From Pagrus major (lineage: Eukaryota > Chordata > Actinopteri > Spariformes > Sparidae): a stretch of DNA of 64,000 bases. The DNA lies in NCBI RefSeq assembly GCF_040436345.1, contig NC_133220.1, forward strand, positions 3,913,936-3,977,935, given 5' to 3'. Position 1 is the stretch's first letter; each line of letters opens with the position of its first letter. The translations under genes and the position numbers were made by a program. Positions 24,401 to 34,562 of this stretch are shown piece after piece. The notes below the pieces were generated by a model that saw only the letters and a program-made list of their open reading frames with translations, was not told the origin of the DNA and did not search any database.

Positions 24401-25821
24401 CATCAGTCCGTCCCTCACTCACCTTGTCTCATCTCGCCTCGTGTCGTATCCCTCAGGTTGTATCTGAGAGGTTACAGCGGGACAGCGGGGACACAGAGCA
24501 GTCTGGCCTCCCATGGGACCGGCTTCAGCACCCGAGACCAGGACAACGACAACTGTGACCACTGCAAATGTGCCCTGATGCTCACTGGAGGTAACGTCTC
24601 TACTGTCCTCTCATGTCCTCTCATATCCTCTCCTGTCCTCTCCTATCCTCTCCTATCCTCTCCCTGACTCCCCTGTACTCTCCTCAACTCTCATTCCTTC
24701 TCATGTCCTTTTGTCCTCTCATGTCCTCTCCTCAACTCCCCTCTTATGTCTTCTCATTTCCTTTCCTGTCTTCTCCTGACATCTCATGTCTCCTCCTGTC
24801 CTCTTCTGTCATCTCCTCTCCTTTCCTCTCATGTCCTCTCCCATCTTCTCTTCTCTTTTCCCGTCCTCTCCCGTCCTCTCCCGTCCTCTCCTGTCCTCTG
24901 GACTCTCTGGGTTGCGCCATGTTTCAGCTCAAATACATTTTAAATGTGAACTCATCAAATAAAGCCATTTCTCTCTTGGACATGTCCGTTCCCTGGAAAG
25001 ACAAACTAAAATAAACAAGTTTTCTAGTAAATATCTAACTCATGTGTGATTTCACAGGGTGGAACCACAGAAATGATAGCAGTTTGATTTGTTTAATCAA
25101 AGTTTATGAAACTGTCATTGAATTATATCTCTGTCATAAATCACACCAAATAAAAAAATACTCCACGATTCCAAAAACACATATTTTGTTGTTGGACGTT
25201 CAAAATAAGCCACATTTTCCCGAAAAAGCTCCGGCCTTTCAAACATCTGTCTCCGTCACCCTTCACCTTGTGTCAGCGCCAAGACAAACAGCTCCTCTAG
25301 TTCTCCTCAGCCTCCCCTCGATGGGCTGCGATCGCCCATTAAGTTAATCGCGCCGACAAAACTTTGATGTCTCTGAGGAGCAGACGTTGCTGGTCACGAT
25401 TAGTCAGCGAGTCGTTTAAAATCACAACAAAACAGAGAGTCGAGAGAGTGACGGGGACGAGAAGAAATGAACAGAGAGGGAATTAAAGAAAAGATCAGGA
25501 GAGAGAAGAGAAGTGGTAATGTGAGTGTTTAAATAAAAATAATCACATCTACAGTATTCCCTCAAGTCCAACAATGAAAACTGTAAAGTCAAACCTTCCT
25601 TCTTCTTCCCTCCTCATCTCACACGTCTCATCTCCCTCCATGTCTTTGTCTCCCCGTCAGGTTGGTGGTTTGACGCCTGTGGTTTCTCCAACCTGAACGG
25701 TATTTACTACACAGTCGGCCACAACATCAGGAAGCTCAACGGGATCAAGTGGCACCACTTCAGAGGCCCCAGCTACTCCCTGCGCTCCACCTCCATGATG
25801 GTACGACCCTATGACTTCTAA
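18368..25821 (+). CDS. angpt4: Angiopoietin, probably angiopoietin-4 (nine coding exons, 5' exon missing)
   Basis: Secreted ligand of the Tie2 (TEK) receptor family, acting on vessel endothelium. Nine exons join in frame to 395 codons plus stop: 18368-18523, 18599-18720, 22693-22777, 23119-23266, 23675-23787, 23961-24062, 24138-24304, 24457-24590 and 25661-25821. The visible protein starts [10 protein letters not shown] and has the angiopoietin coiled coil ([37 protein letters not shown]), a short linker, and a complete fibrinogen-like domain from [11 protein letters not shown] to MMVRPYDF, with the Ca-site run DQDNDNC and [10 protein letters not shown]-glycosylation sequons include NQT (twice), NNT, NRS and NGS. 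Signal peptide and super-clustering segment are absent (exon 1 not seen). Orthology: [20 protein letters not shown] and GYSGTAG resemble ANGPT4, and the neighbouring gene is stk4. Overall the domain also looks much like ANGPT1 ([17 protein letters not shown]). The family is certain; the number is not. Confidence 0.9.
18599..18720 (+). CDS. angpt4: Angiopoietin exon 3 (coiled coil)
   Basis: 122 bp following a 75-bp intron. Encodes [20 protein letters not shown] through ISQLRAKN and ends in a split AG|T codon before GTAGAA. Confidence 0.93.
18771..19081. mobile_element. 311-bp MITE with TTAAAGGTCCCATAT inverted termini
   Basis: The left end TTAAAGGTCCCATAT (18771-18785) is an exact inverted match of ATATGGGACCTTTAA (19067-19081). 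The interior is non-coding. It sits near the start of the 4-kb intron between exons 3 and 4. The palindromic TTAA at both ends may include the target site. This is a common type of non-autonomous element in fish. Confidence 0.85.
19909..19941. repeat. (TG)n microsatellite
   Basis: About 16 TG units inside angiopoietin intron 3. Confidence 0.95.
21461..21494. repeat. (CA)n microsatellite
   Basis: 17 CA units inside angiopoietin intron 3. Confidence 0.95.
22693..22777 (+). CDS. angpt4: Angiopoietin exon 4 (coiled coil, first half of the mammalian exon 4 equivalent)
   Basis: 85 bp after TTTTTTAG and before GTACAG. Encodes [20 protein letters not shown] through KEEKNRLQ. It ends at a phase-0 intron. 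Together with the next exon (148 bp) it sums to 233 bp. Confidence 0.9.
23119..23266 (+). CDS. angpt4: Angiopoietin exon 5 (end of coiled coil)
   Basis: 148 bp. Encodes [40 protein letters not shown] and LINMVATTT. It aligns with the angiopoietin region ending in 'NNSVLQKQQ..LM.TV'. Where ANGPT1 has an unpaired linker cysteine this protein has none. Confidence 0.92.
23642..23671 (+). repeat. (TG)n tract forming the 3' splice region of angiopoietin exon 6
   Basis: 15 TG units run directly into TCAG, so the usual pyrimidine tract before the acceptor at 23673-23674 is almost entirely a TG repeat. Confidence 0.9.
23675..23787 (+). CDS. angpt4: Angiopoietin exon 6 (linker and start of fibrinogen-like domain)
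   Basis: 113 bp, acceptor phase 1. Encodes the linker GSPPRAQI followed by [20 protein letters not shown] and [10 protein letters not shown], the first cysteine of the fibrinogen-like domain. Donor is GTACGA. Confidence 0.93.
23961..24062 (+). CDS. angpt4: Angiopoietin exon 7 (fibrinogen-like domain)
   Basis: 102 bp, phase 0. Encodes [20 protein letters not shown] to SWREYKM. Its donor, GTCCGT, is weak, but the exon length and frame fit the family exactly. Confidence 0.92.
24138..24304 (+). CDS. angpt4: Angiopoietin exon 8 (fibrinogen-like domain)
   Basis: 167 bp after a 75-bp intron. Encodes [26 protein letters not shown] and [15 protein letters not shown]. Confidence 0.94.
24457..24590 (+). 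CDS. angpt4: Angiopoietin exon 9 (calcium site)
   Basis: 134 bp. Encodes [27 protein letters not shown] and then [11 protein letters not shown]. The cysteine cluster reads C-D-H-C-K-C, one residue longer than the C-x-C-K-C that I recall for mammalian angiopoietins; the extra codon accounts for 134 rather than 131 bp. Confidence 0.93.
24591..25660 (+). other. Angiopoietin intron between the last two coding exons
   Basis: 1070 bp. The first third is the pyrimidine-rich minisatellite; the rest is unremarkable non-coding sequence with no recognisable exon. Confidence 0.85.
24597..24902 (+). repeat. Pyrimidine-rich minisatellite (TCCTCTCCTG-type)
   Basis: About 300 bp of degenerate ten-base units such as TCCTCTCATG and TCCTCTCCTA begins seven bases after exon 9 and is almost free of purine runs on the + strand. 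The open frames across it (Ser/Leu/Pro-rich, for example 24613-25014) are repeat translations, not genes. Confidence 0.9.
25661..25821 (+). CDS. angpt4: Angiopoietin last coding exon
   Basis: Encodes [47 protein letters not shown] and VRPYDF, then TAA at 25819-25821. The receptor-contact region [11 protein letters not shown] is closer to ANGPT1 than to ANGPT2. Confidence 0.95.
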
Positions 25822-25965
25822 CAACACCCCCACACCAATGTGATGGTGCGACCCAATGGCTGTCAACGCCCCTCCAAAATGCCGTCCTGATGATGTGAAA
25901 CGCCTCTCAGCTCCGGCTCCTTGATGGTTTGACTCTCCACTCCACTGCCCTGATGGTACAATCCT
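25797..25965 (+). repeat. Degenerate tandem copies of the angiopoietin 3' coding end
   Basis: Unit 1 (25797-25841) contains GATGGTACGACCC, the last codons and the stop. Unit 2 (25842-25888) has GATGGTGCGACCCAATG in the same frame 45 bp later. Weaker starts follow at 25889 (GATGATGTG), about 25923 (GATGGTTTGA) and about 25952 (GATGGTACAATCC). The repeats lie in the 3' UTR. Confidence 0.6.
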
Positions 25966-26480
25966 ACAGCTTCAAACAAAACCCTTTGGCTCCACCTCGG
26001 TACAACTCCGACTTTAGAGGATGCTGTTTTGTTTTATTTTATGCCTCCTCTTTGAGACTTTGTTTTCTTAACCGACCCTGGATGGAAGTTCTCGAGTTGT
26101 TGGAAGGTAAAAGTTTTTATAGTTAAAAGGCTGCTTTTATTTAGCACTTTTATCCAAAGCACACTCGCCACTTACTCATTCACACACCAGCAGCTACCAT
26201 ACAAGGTGCTGGTCTAAACATCTAGAGCAAAGTTCAGTATCTTGTCTGAGGACACTTGGAGGTTGGGGTCCAACCACCAACCCTTTGATTAGTAGACGAT
26301 CCGCCCCAGACAGCCACATGAAGGTGAAGTGATCAGCCAGCCATCAGAGAGGAAGAAGACTTGATTTTATAATAAGTATGAAGATAAAAGTGCACATTTT
26401 CAGGCGGTCTCTCCTGGAAGACATTCAAAGTGTTGCACTTCTTTGTACTTAATAAAAAATTGAGAGACTCGAGATCCGGC
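25822..26480 (+). other. Angiopoietin 3' UTR (provisional) with AATAAA at 26451
   Basis: The first AATAAA downstream of the stop that is followed by T/G-rich sequence is at 26451-26456. The segment includes the tandem repeats at the stop codon and a SINE-like fragment. A longer UTR cannot be excluded. Confidence 0.5.
26146..26330 (-). mobile_element. tRNA-derived SINE fragment, minus strand
   Basis: Read on the reverse strand it has TCGTCTACTAATCAAAGGGT, a B-box-like GGTTGGACC and a downstream AAGTGTCCTCAGACAAGATA stretch. These match in order the element at 32585-32700, read on the + strand. It lies in the probable 3' UTR of the angiopoietin. Confidence 0.6.
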
Positions 26481-29400
26481 TCCTTTGTCATCTCCACACA
26501 GCCGGCCCATCACTGCATCAAGTGGGTGTAAATGTCATATTATCGATTTCAAAAAAGTTCCTGAAATGATCAGATACAGTGTCCCACAGTTCTGATGTTG
26601 GAAGAGTGTGAAGGGACGGTGTTTCCCAAGTCATTTAACCTCTGATGGAGCATACTGGCAGCTTCATGGGACGAAGCATCTCTCGGATTAGACATTGTAT
26701 GATTCACAGACTTCAAAATACCTCTGCAGTTAATAACCATGAAGTTAATCACCTTTGACATGAGAACATTGACTTTGACTTTGAGTCCTTCAGCTGGTAA
26801 TCAGGGTCTAGTTCTTCTTTGGCCAACATTTTGTGACGATTTGGTTTCGCTGAAAAATGTCTTAAGACACACCTTGGTCACTCTAGTGACAGAAAATCAT
26901 GTCATACCGTCCTCCATCCCCTTAAAACATCTCTCTCTACCATATTGACTCTGTAGGAATCAAAAACACCACAACAGTTTGGACATCCAGACAAATATGA
27001 CGGTCACAAGCCCTGAAGGAGAGTTTATCAGACGAACATATGAAGCGTTTCCATCAAGGGAGCTCTGGTGCTTGAACCTCGGTTCTATCAAGCAAACCAA
27101 CCAGTGACTCCACCAGTTTTGAGTGGTACTGTTATATTCATCATCAACGGAGGGCAATGCACAGTGCACAACGACATGGAGAATATGACGTGCCCACTTT
27201 GGTTCGTACTTAAGCTCAAGGAAAACCTGCTATGTGACTGGTTCAATATGAGGTGCGTGAACTGGAACCTGTTCAATATTGGTGGAAAAGGATGTGAACT
27301 GAAGATGTTACCTTTCTGTCGCCTTCAGTTTACAGATGCAGCCGATCAGTGTGGATCATCTCTCTGTCTGTGATGTACAAAATGCAAATAGAAGAAGAGA
27401 ATAATACAAGTAACAGCACCAAGGATGTTTATATGAACCTGAGCTGAGGTCGCTGTTTTCATTGTGTATAAAACTAAACTGGTTGAACATGAGAAAGTGA
27501 GGCTTCTGATACACACAGGTTATTACGCAATTATAAAGCAATGGACTCATGTGGAAAACTGAGCAGCTTGATGCTTTTAATTTGACATCTTCTAATGAAG
27601 CCAATCGTCTGACTTCTAATGTTTGTGCATATTAATGAACATTTTTACATGTGGAAGGTGGAAGTGTTGTGTGAATCACTTTAGTGTCGAAGCTTCACTG
27701 AGGACCAACCTGAAGTTTTTCTTCTTCGAACTAAACGACTGAAGGAGGGGACATGTAAATGGAGAGACTTTGGACATTATGGTTTTAATTATTGTTCAGA
27801 AGAAGAATGGCGAGCAGGCTGAATTTTTATGAGGAGATGTAATCACATTGTTGTACAGGATGCCAGAGGTTTGACACAGCAACACTTTAAATCTCGATCA
27901 AAACTGTAGCCTCTGAATTTTTATCAAGAAAGAGGAAGACATGAAATGCTAAAAATGATCTTTACTCAGTTGTTCTATGTTAAAAGTCTGAACAATGAGC
28001 AAGAAGGAAGGAAATAAACAAAAGAAGAAATGAAAGCAGAGTCGAGACTCTGAAACAGAAACGTTGCTTTAATCATCTTCCTAATCGAAACAATCTGAAT
28101 CTGATCGTTTCCTTGTTTGTTGTTTTGTTCAGCATGCACAGCCACACTCTCATGACACTCACACAGACATGAGATGAGTTACAGGACATATTGTTATTAT
28201 TCAGCGCTTGTTAAAATCTGAACTGTGTGTCTCACACACACACACACACACACACGTACACAGAAATTACAGACACAGAAATTTTTACCAGATTATCAAC
28301 AGAATTTTATGTTGTGACAAAAAGTAGACCAGAAAACTGAGAAAACGAAGAGGAGTCATGATATAACTCATGTATCATTAGCAGGTAACTGATACCTAAG
28401 TGTAACACCTGAACTCAATGAGGTGTTCAGTTATAGTATATAACTGTTGGAAAAAAGCTGAAGAACCAGGAGCACAGCGCAGATATTTATGGTCTGATCA
28501 TGGTCATTTTATATTAATTGATCCAATATTCTGCTTGTATTACAATATCAATAATGTCAACAAGAAATACATGACTGCAAAAAATAAATAAATAAATAAA
28601 AGTATACTATAGTCCTGCTAGCAGCTCTGTGAACCTCGCTGCTTTGAGCTAAACGCTAACATCCACACTTGCTAACATCAGGCTGTGTTAAAGAGGATGA
28701 TGTTCTGGGTTATCGGGGAATGGCTTATCCTCAACGCCCCTGACTCCATATAACCCTTCATCACAGATTAATAGAGTGAATACAAGGATGTGACAGTAAA
28801 ATGACTTTTGATTAGTCCTAAACTGAACCCATTCAGTGTGTATCACTATGAAATCAGGAGGTTAACAAGATGATTACACATCTGGAGCACAGCGAGAGAA
28901 AGGGTTAAAAGGGCCACTGTACTGAAACCTTGACTTTAGGATTACGGACATCGGCATCTTGGTTTTTGGACCTAGAAGTGACCATATTTGGATGAGAAGG
29001 TGGAGCTGGGGAGGATTGGATCTGACTGAGAACCTGAGGCTTTATTATCATCTATTTTATTGTCAATGAGACCAAAATTTACTAAATGAAGATCACGTTG
29101 TGTTGAAGAAGACTTGAAACTAGAAACTGAGACTATAAAGTCGTCAGGAAAACTGTTAACCGAGGTGATGAATCAAGAGAGAAGTGGGGTCATTTCTTCA
29201 TGAGCTTACAAACAGTAAGTCGCCAGTGGACATTATAAATACTGACAAATTAAAAGATTAAAAAGAAGAAACAAGAAAAGAAACAAACACAGTAAAGCAG
29301 CCTGTATGAGGTCAAGTTTTCTTAATGTGACTGATTGATTATTATCCTGCAACATTCTCCTTTACATAGTCGTCAGTACAGTTTTGTGTATGAAGAATAT

Positions 29401-30690
29401 AAACGTCTGTCAGAATAAACAAGTCTGTACTTCATCTTGTTAAAATGCACTTTATGGAAGAGAAGGTGGTGAAGTTTAGGACAGATGGAGTTTAATGATC
29501 GTTGCTCTCATTGTTACAGTGTATTGTTTGTTCTGTGTTGAAGCCGTCTTAAATACTGCAAACATTAACAAATTAAAAACTTTTCAGGTTGAAACATATT
29601 TTATTTTATTTACTGCGATGTGTAGCAAAGCTTGTCCACTCAGCTGTGAACAGTCTGCAGAATGTTGTACAATAAAATATGTTAATAAAGCTTGTCTAAG
29701 GTGGGATTACAGGTGTGACGTGTCACTGTTTCTTCTTCAAAAAAAGAAGAAAATCAAAGCGCCTTATACTAACCAAATGCATTTTACCCTATAGCTACAG
29801 TGAATTAAACTTGTGCAGTATTGTGTCCTGATCATTTGTCACTTTTGTTATGACATTTCAGCTCTTCCACCAAAGCATTTCAGTTATGATGACAGTCTTC
29901 ATCAGTACCCAGAGGACTTGTAAGGTGTTTATTGCAGTTATTCAAACTACAACCAACAATTTGAATAACAGCAGAGAGATTTCGCAGAGGCAGAAAGTTC
30001 CCAATAGTACCAGAAGTTATGAATATTTTACATATTAGTATCAGAAGATACTGAATGGTAAAGTGGTTTCCATCTTAAAACATGTCTCTAATAGATAATG
30101 AATAGGGAAATATTATAATCAAGCAAATATCTGGCCATCTTTTCCTGTTTTTTATAATTATAGTGCATTCACATACAAAAAATACAACTAGTGTTTAATT
30201 TAAATGTCACATGGAAACAAATTGTGCAGACTGCATGTGAAGTGAGCAGAACCGAGGTGATGAGGACTCTTGGGTCAGTTGTGTGTCACTGCCTCCCTCT
30301 CGTGGTCAGACTGTGTTACTACAACACCACACATTTAGTTTTCAGCGCATCTGTGTGTGTTAAATATGTGTCTTACAGTGCAGGTACAGTCCTCCAGACA
30401 ATTATAATAAATAATAAATAAATAATAGCCCTAATCCAATATTGTACATACAATAATGGTCTTGAATCATAGCTCGACGATTTCAAATAGGACCCTCTGA
30501 TAGTTTATAAACTCTTAATAAACACATTAACATGTTTATAAGAGTAATGGCGCCGTGTATAGTTGTGTGCCATATTCTTAATAAGCAGTGTTACTCTGAG
30601 CAGCTGTTGTCACACTTTAAACACGTTATTTGTGATATTAAATGCAGCCTGTCTTCAATTTCCTTGACCTCATCTGACTTCGCTTTCACG
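26480..30690. other. Intergenic region between the angiopoietin and cox6c
   Basis: No gene recognised on either strand. It contains a possible hAT-like remnant (about 27040-27340, GAGCTCTGGTGCTTGAACC followed by CGGTTCTATCAAGC), a (CA)n run at 28233-28255, and the left arm of the inverted repeat around cox6c. Open frames are short and have no recognisable motifs. Confidence 0.6.
30094..30175 (+). repeat. Left arm of an inverted repeat flanking cox6c
   Basis: About 82 bp beginning GATAATGAATAGGGAAATAT and matching the reverse complement of 34481-34562 with only a few differences, including the shared AATCAAGCAAATATCTGGCC. The arms are about 4.3 kb apart with the whole cox6c gene between them. 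Confidence 0.85.
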
Positions 30691-30793
30691 TGACTGAATT
30701 TTGTCCTTCCGCGGCCCCGGTAGCGTCTCTTCCGGTATAGAGATCGCAGCTGCAGTGTGTGAGCGGTTTCTGTGAAGGTCGCGAGTCCAACTT
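30690..30793 (+). promoter_or_regulatory. cox6c: cox6c promoter and non-coding first exon (probable)
   Basis: A locally CpG-rich stretch with two CTTCCG-type ETS/NRF-2 sites (about 30704 and 30729), which are typical of genes for respiratory subunits. It is followed by a good donor at 30794 (CTT|GTGAGT). This fits a 5' UTR exon spliced to the ATG-containing exon at 33117. The transcription start cannot be placed exactly. Confidence 0.6.
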
Positions 30794-33116
30794 GTGAGTA
30801 TCCCCCCAAAATACGACCATTTAATTGTTTGCGTTTGACTTTACATTACAACGTAGTGATTTTATAGATTAATAACGACTCCTGGCTTTTATTGTTTTCC
30901 CGGTATTTTGCCGCTTTCCTCTCGAGTCGCCGGTCGGTTAGCAGTTAGCAGTTAGCTGCATCGAGCTAGCTAGCGTTAGCTTATCGTGCTGCGTTAGCTA
31001 GATGCTAACTGACAGCTCGTTCTGCTTTTTAACTAATCTGTAAGTAAAACACGATATTGTTACGTGTGTGAAGGGTATTAGTGAAGGTGTTGAGTGAATA
31101 TTAGTGGCCTGTAATGTCATTTAAGGGGTAAACTACGACAGGAAGTCTTTTGTGTCGTATCTTGTTTATGACATTAAGCTATTTTGACCCTTTGCCTCAG
31201 CTACTCTTTAACTTAGCATTACTGAATGTCGTCTGTTAATACTTGCTGTTGAGTGAAGATCCCTGATTATGTTTATTTATAATGTGCGACACCACAGTGT
31301 AACACAGGACACATGTTCAAGGAAGTAAAGCTGCAGAGAGGTCACTCGATAGTCTGTGTTTGTGCTGCTTACCTGACTTGGCAGCGGAGTCTGATGGCGT
31401 CTGCCTGCAGGGACACATTGATTGACTTGTGTAAGACATTATTAATATTATCTGTATCTCTAACACTGTCCTCTAAATGTCTGAAGAGAATAAGAAGTAA
31501 AGTCAAACAGTAAAGACAGTATTTTTTTGAAAACGGGCCTGGTTTACTTCGAGATTTGTGGAGTGAAATTGACCTTCGAGTCTGAATGTTTTAATAAAGT
31601 CACAATGAAAATCCAGTTTCAGGTATTTTTAATGATCATCCTAGATTTTGTGATATTTAGGACGTCACTCCAGGGGCTTTGTCTCAATATGCAATCTGAA
31701 AAAGACGATATGATTTCTTGGTAATATTAAAATTATAGACAACCATGGAGAAAATTACTTTAATGCACATATACAAATGCAGGATGCAGATAAAAATGTA
31801 AATTAATGGTCTATAGATCCCTTTCACGTTTCTTGTAATGTTTTGTAGGTTTCATATAGCACAAACTACAACACTTGGAGACTGGAGGTCAATAATAAGG
31901 GCACATAATAGAAAAATTGACGACCAAACACAGAAAAATATGAGAGACTTTGTTGCTTTTCTTCTTTAATTCCAAAGTCTTAATTCTCTGATGTATAATT
32001 TGAAACGGGTAGATAATGTTAAACAGAGTTAGACCCATAAATGAGTCAGTCGTGGCTTATTGTAGACATCAGAATCAGGCGTGGGACGATATTATAATGT
32101 CATGTCACGAACATCCTGTCAAACATAATTGCGATGCACAATATTATCCCAGAAATAATCAAAATATGCACAAAACTTTAAAATTAAAATTAAAATTCCT
32201 CTAAAACATACTGGAATCACTTTAACCGTACATTTTTGTTGGAGAACAGCTAAACAACCTCATCTCCCTGTTGTTTTGTAGTTTGGCATCTTTAGTATTT
32301 ACACACACGTGATTTAACTGGTTTTTGTGGAGGATAAAATGTGCAAACCATGAGACACCCCTCCCTAACATCTAATCGATCAGTCAGCTCCAGACAGGTT
32401 TATTTTTCAGCAGCACGTATTTTTCATCACAATACAAACAAACAAGGGATTCGTATTAAGATTGTTTATGTTCAAAACCAAAATACCATCGGCAGGTTTG
32501 TTATAATCAGTTTAAAATGTCCAAATAATGATCTCAGTTTTATAATAAACCAATAATCCAGTATTGGTCGGGCTGTACTGTTATTGGGGCGGCTGTGAAT
32601 CAGCAGGTAGAGCAGGTCGTCCAATAATCTTATCTTGGCTGTTTGATCCTCGGCTCCTCGTGTTCGCATGTCAAAGTGTCTTTCGTCAACACACTGAGAT
32701 GTTTCTGATGGACCGACCAGCACTCTGCATCGTGTGTGTGTGTGTGTGTGTGTGGACGCATGAGAGGCCAATTTTTTTATTTTTGTCCGTTAAGGTAGAA
32801 AGCGGTGTTGTAGTGCAGTTGCTAGCTGTAGTCTGCAAAACTGAATATAACGAGGAGTAACATCTTGCAAAAACATCTCGACAACATTAATATAAAAAGC
32901 TAATTTGTCTCGACCCATTTCACATATAAGTGAATGTGAAATGAATTTCAGTTTGACTGCGTCGTTACTCGGGCTGTACAGGTGGACACCCTGTGAATTT
33001 GCCCTCTTTTTAATTTTAACTTGAAAGTCATTCAGTGCTGGCCCTGATATCAAATGAAGAGGTGGAGTGATGTCATACCGACTGATTAAAGCTGATTTTT
33101 ATCCCTTTTTTCCTCC
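30794..33116 (+). other. cox6c intron 1
   Basis: About 2.3 kb. It begins with a GCTAGC/GTTAGC-rich stretch (30935-31015), holds a SINE at 32585-32700 and a (TG)n run at 32732-32752, and ends in a T-rich tract and TTCCTCCTAG. No other exon recognised. Confidence 0.65.
32585..32700 (+). mobile_element. tRNA-derived SINE
   Basis: GGCGGCTGTGAATCAGCAGG followed by TAGAGCAGGTCGTCC contains a pol III A-box-like element; 40 bp later GTTTGATCC resembles a B box; then CATGTCAAAGTGTCTTTCGT follows. This order is that of an abundant tRNA-derived SINE of spiny-rayed fishes, as I recall. It is diverged and lies in cox6c intron 1. Confidence 0.65.
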
Positions 33117-33128
33117 TAGTGATCCATC

Positions 33129-33233
33129 ATGTCTCTGGCAAAGCCTGTGATGAGGGGGATGCTGGCAAAGCGTCTGAGGTTTCACCTGCCCATCGCTTTC
33201 TCTCTGTCTCTCATAGCTGCGATAGCATTCAAG
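33129..33233 (+). CDS. cox6c: cox6c coding exon 1
   Basis: ATG to AAG|GTGAGA, 35 codons: basic N-terminus and most of the membrane helix. The exon itself starts at about 33120 after TTCCTCCTAG. Confidence 0.95.
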
Positions 33234-34058
33234 GTGAGAGGAGACAAATCCACACTGGCTACCAGCTTTATGCTGATGAAGCTGTTGTGATTAAAAATGT
33301 CACCTAATCAGCATCTTGACCAGACAGAATCTAAACCAAGACACTCATTTTTCTGCAGTTGTGTCAAATGACAAATGTATTACATGCTGTTTTATGAGTT
33401 TGTAAGGTAAACCTGAAGACTGCTAAACAACGTAGACCTTCACCCGCCAATGAGTCCTGTGAAGCTTCTGTCTATCGGACACTGGCTGAGTTTACATCGA
33501 GCCTAATATTCTGATTATAATCTGTTTAAAAGCCCAAACAGAATAAAAATGCTGCATATAAACACCTCAGTCTGAATAAACAGACCCAAACTGAATGAAG
33601 TTTCAGTCGGTTGCAGAAGGTTCAGTTAAACCTTTTCAATAATTAAATTTGCCGCCATGTAAACACAGCTGTTTGTATGTGTTGCACAAGATGGCTGAGG
33701 CCAATAAACAGACCGTATCTTTATTTAAACCTGTCACATTCACATCCTATGACCAGTCATAGATCTTAAAGGGCTGAAAAAACATCTTGGTGCAAGCTGA
33801 AACACTCACAAATCTGTTGAAGATTGAAACTCTGTTCACATATTTTCTCTTTATAAATGATTACGTCTTGACAGTCAGCTCTAGGTTTTGATTTTAAACT
33901 GAACAAACCGTTGTGTCCTTTGTTCCCCGCAGTACGCAGTGACAGAGCCCAGGAAACAGGCGTACGCTGACTTCTACAAGCAGTACGACGCCACCAAAGA
34001 GTTCAACGCCATGAGGGAAGCCGGCGTCTTTGAGAGTGTGCGGCCCTCTGGGGAGTAA
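33129..34058 (+). CDS. cox6c: Cytochrome c oxidase subunit 6C
   Basis: Nuclear-encoded small subunit of respiratory complex IV in the mitochondrial inner membrane; it supports assembly and stability and has no catalytic residues. Two coding exons, 33129-33233 and 33933-34058, give 76 residues; the mammalian protein has 75. The N-terminus MSLAKPVMRGMLAKRLRFHL is basic, as in the family, without a long cleaved presequence. Residues about 18-36 form the single membrane helix (LPIAFSLSLIAAIAFKYAV). The C-terminal part carries the conserved KQAYADFYKQYD and MREAGVFESV, with a short PSGE end beyond the mammalian C-terminus. The start has a purine at -3 and no in-frame upstream ATG in its exon. The 3' UTR continues in a further exon. 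Confidence 0.95.
33933..34058 (+). CDS. cox6c: cox6c coding exon 2
   Basis: 41 codons plus TAA (34056-34058). The exon runs on to 34065, where CCACT|GTGAGT is a donor, so the stop lies only 7 nt before the exon junction and should not trigger nonsense-mediated decay. Confidence 0.95.
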   Translation, partial: YAVTEPRKQAYADFYKQYDATKEFNAMREAGVFESVRPSGE

Positions 34059-34241
34059 AACCACTGTGAGTATTTCCACAGACCACAAAACTTAGAAAAG
34101 GCTGAGAATAAACACAGTTTCTATGCAGCATTAAAAATAACATCTTATACGCAGTGCTCAGTGTGGACAGATTGTATAGATCGTGTTATAAACGCAACAA
34201 CATTTGGTTTTAATTGTTGTTTTCATGTTTTCTTCCTGCAG

Positions 34242-34340
34242 CTCTTCTTCCTCGTCGTTCATTCCTGGTCTGAGGATGAAGTTCCCTCTCGATATGCTGT
34301 TTTGTTCCTCCAAATAAAATATTCTATTAACGTAACGGCC
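34242..34340 (+). other. cox6c: cox6c 3' UTR exon and poly(A) signal
   Basis: Acceptor TTCCTGCAG ends at 34241. The exon contains AATAAA at 34313-34318, followed by a T/G-rich stretch. The UTR is short, as is usual for respiratory-chain subunit mRNAs. Confidence 0.8.
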
Positions 34341-34480
34341 TTCTGTCTTTGTCTCCTTCATTTAAAACATTATTCCAGATATTCTGGCGTTGTATTGTAA
34401 TCCAGTACTAGTGAAAATGTTCATATATTAGCCTGAAATGCTGCAGTTCCTACTATTACTAACCGCTGATTGATTACTTT

Positions 34481-34562
34481 TATGTGAATGTATTATAATG
34501 ATAAAAAACAGGAAAATATGGCCAGATATTTGCTTGATTATAATATTTCCTATTCATTATCA
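34481..34562 (-). repeat. Right arm of an inverted repeat flanking cox6c
   Basis: Reverse complement of 30094-30175. It lies 160 bp past the cox6c poly(A) signal. Confidence 0.85.

Noticed and set aside
24613..25014. 133-codon Ser/Leu/Pro-rich frame
   Set aside because: Translation of the pyrimidine minisatellite in an angiopoietin intron.
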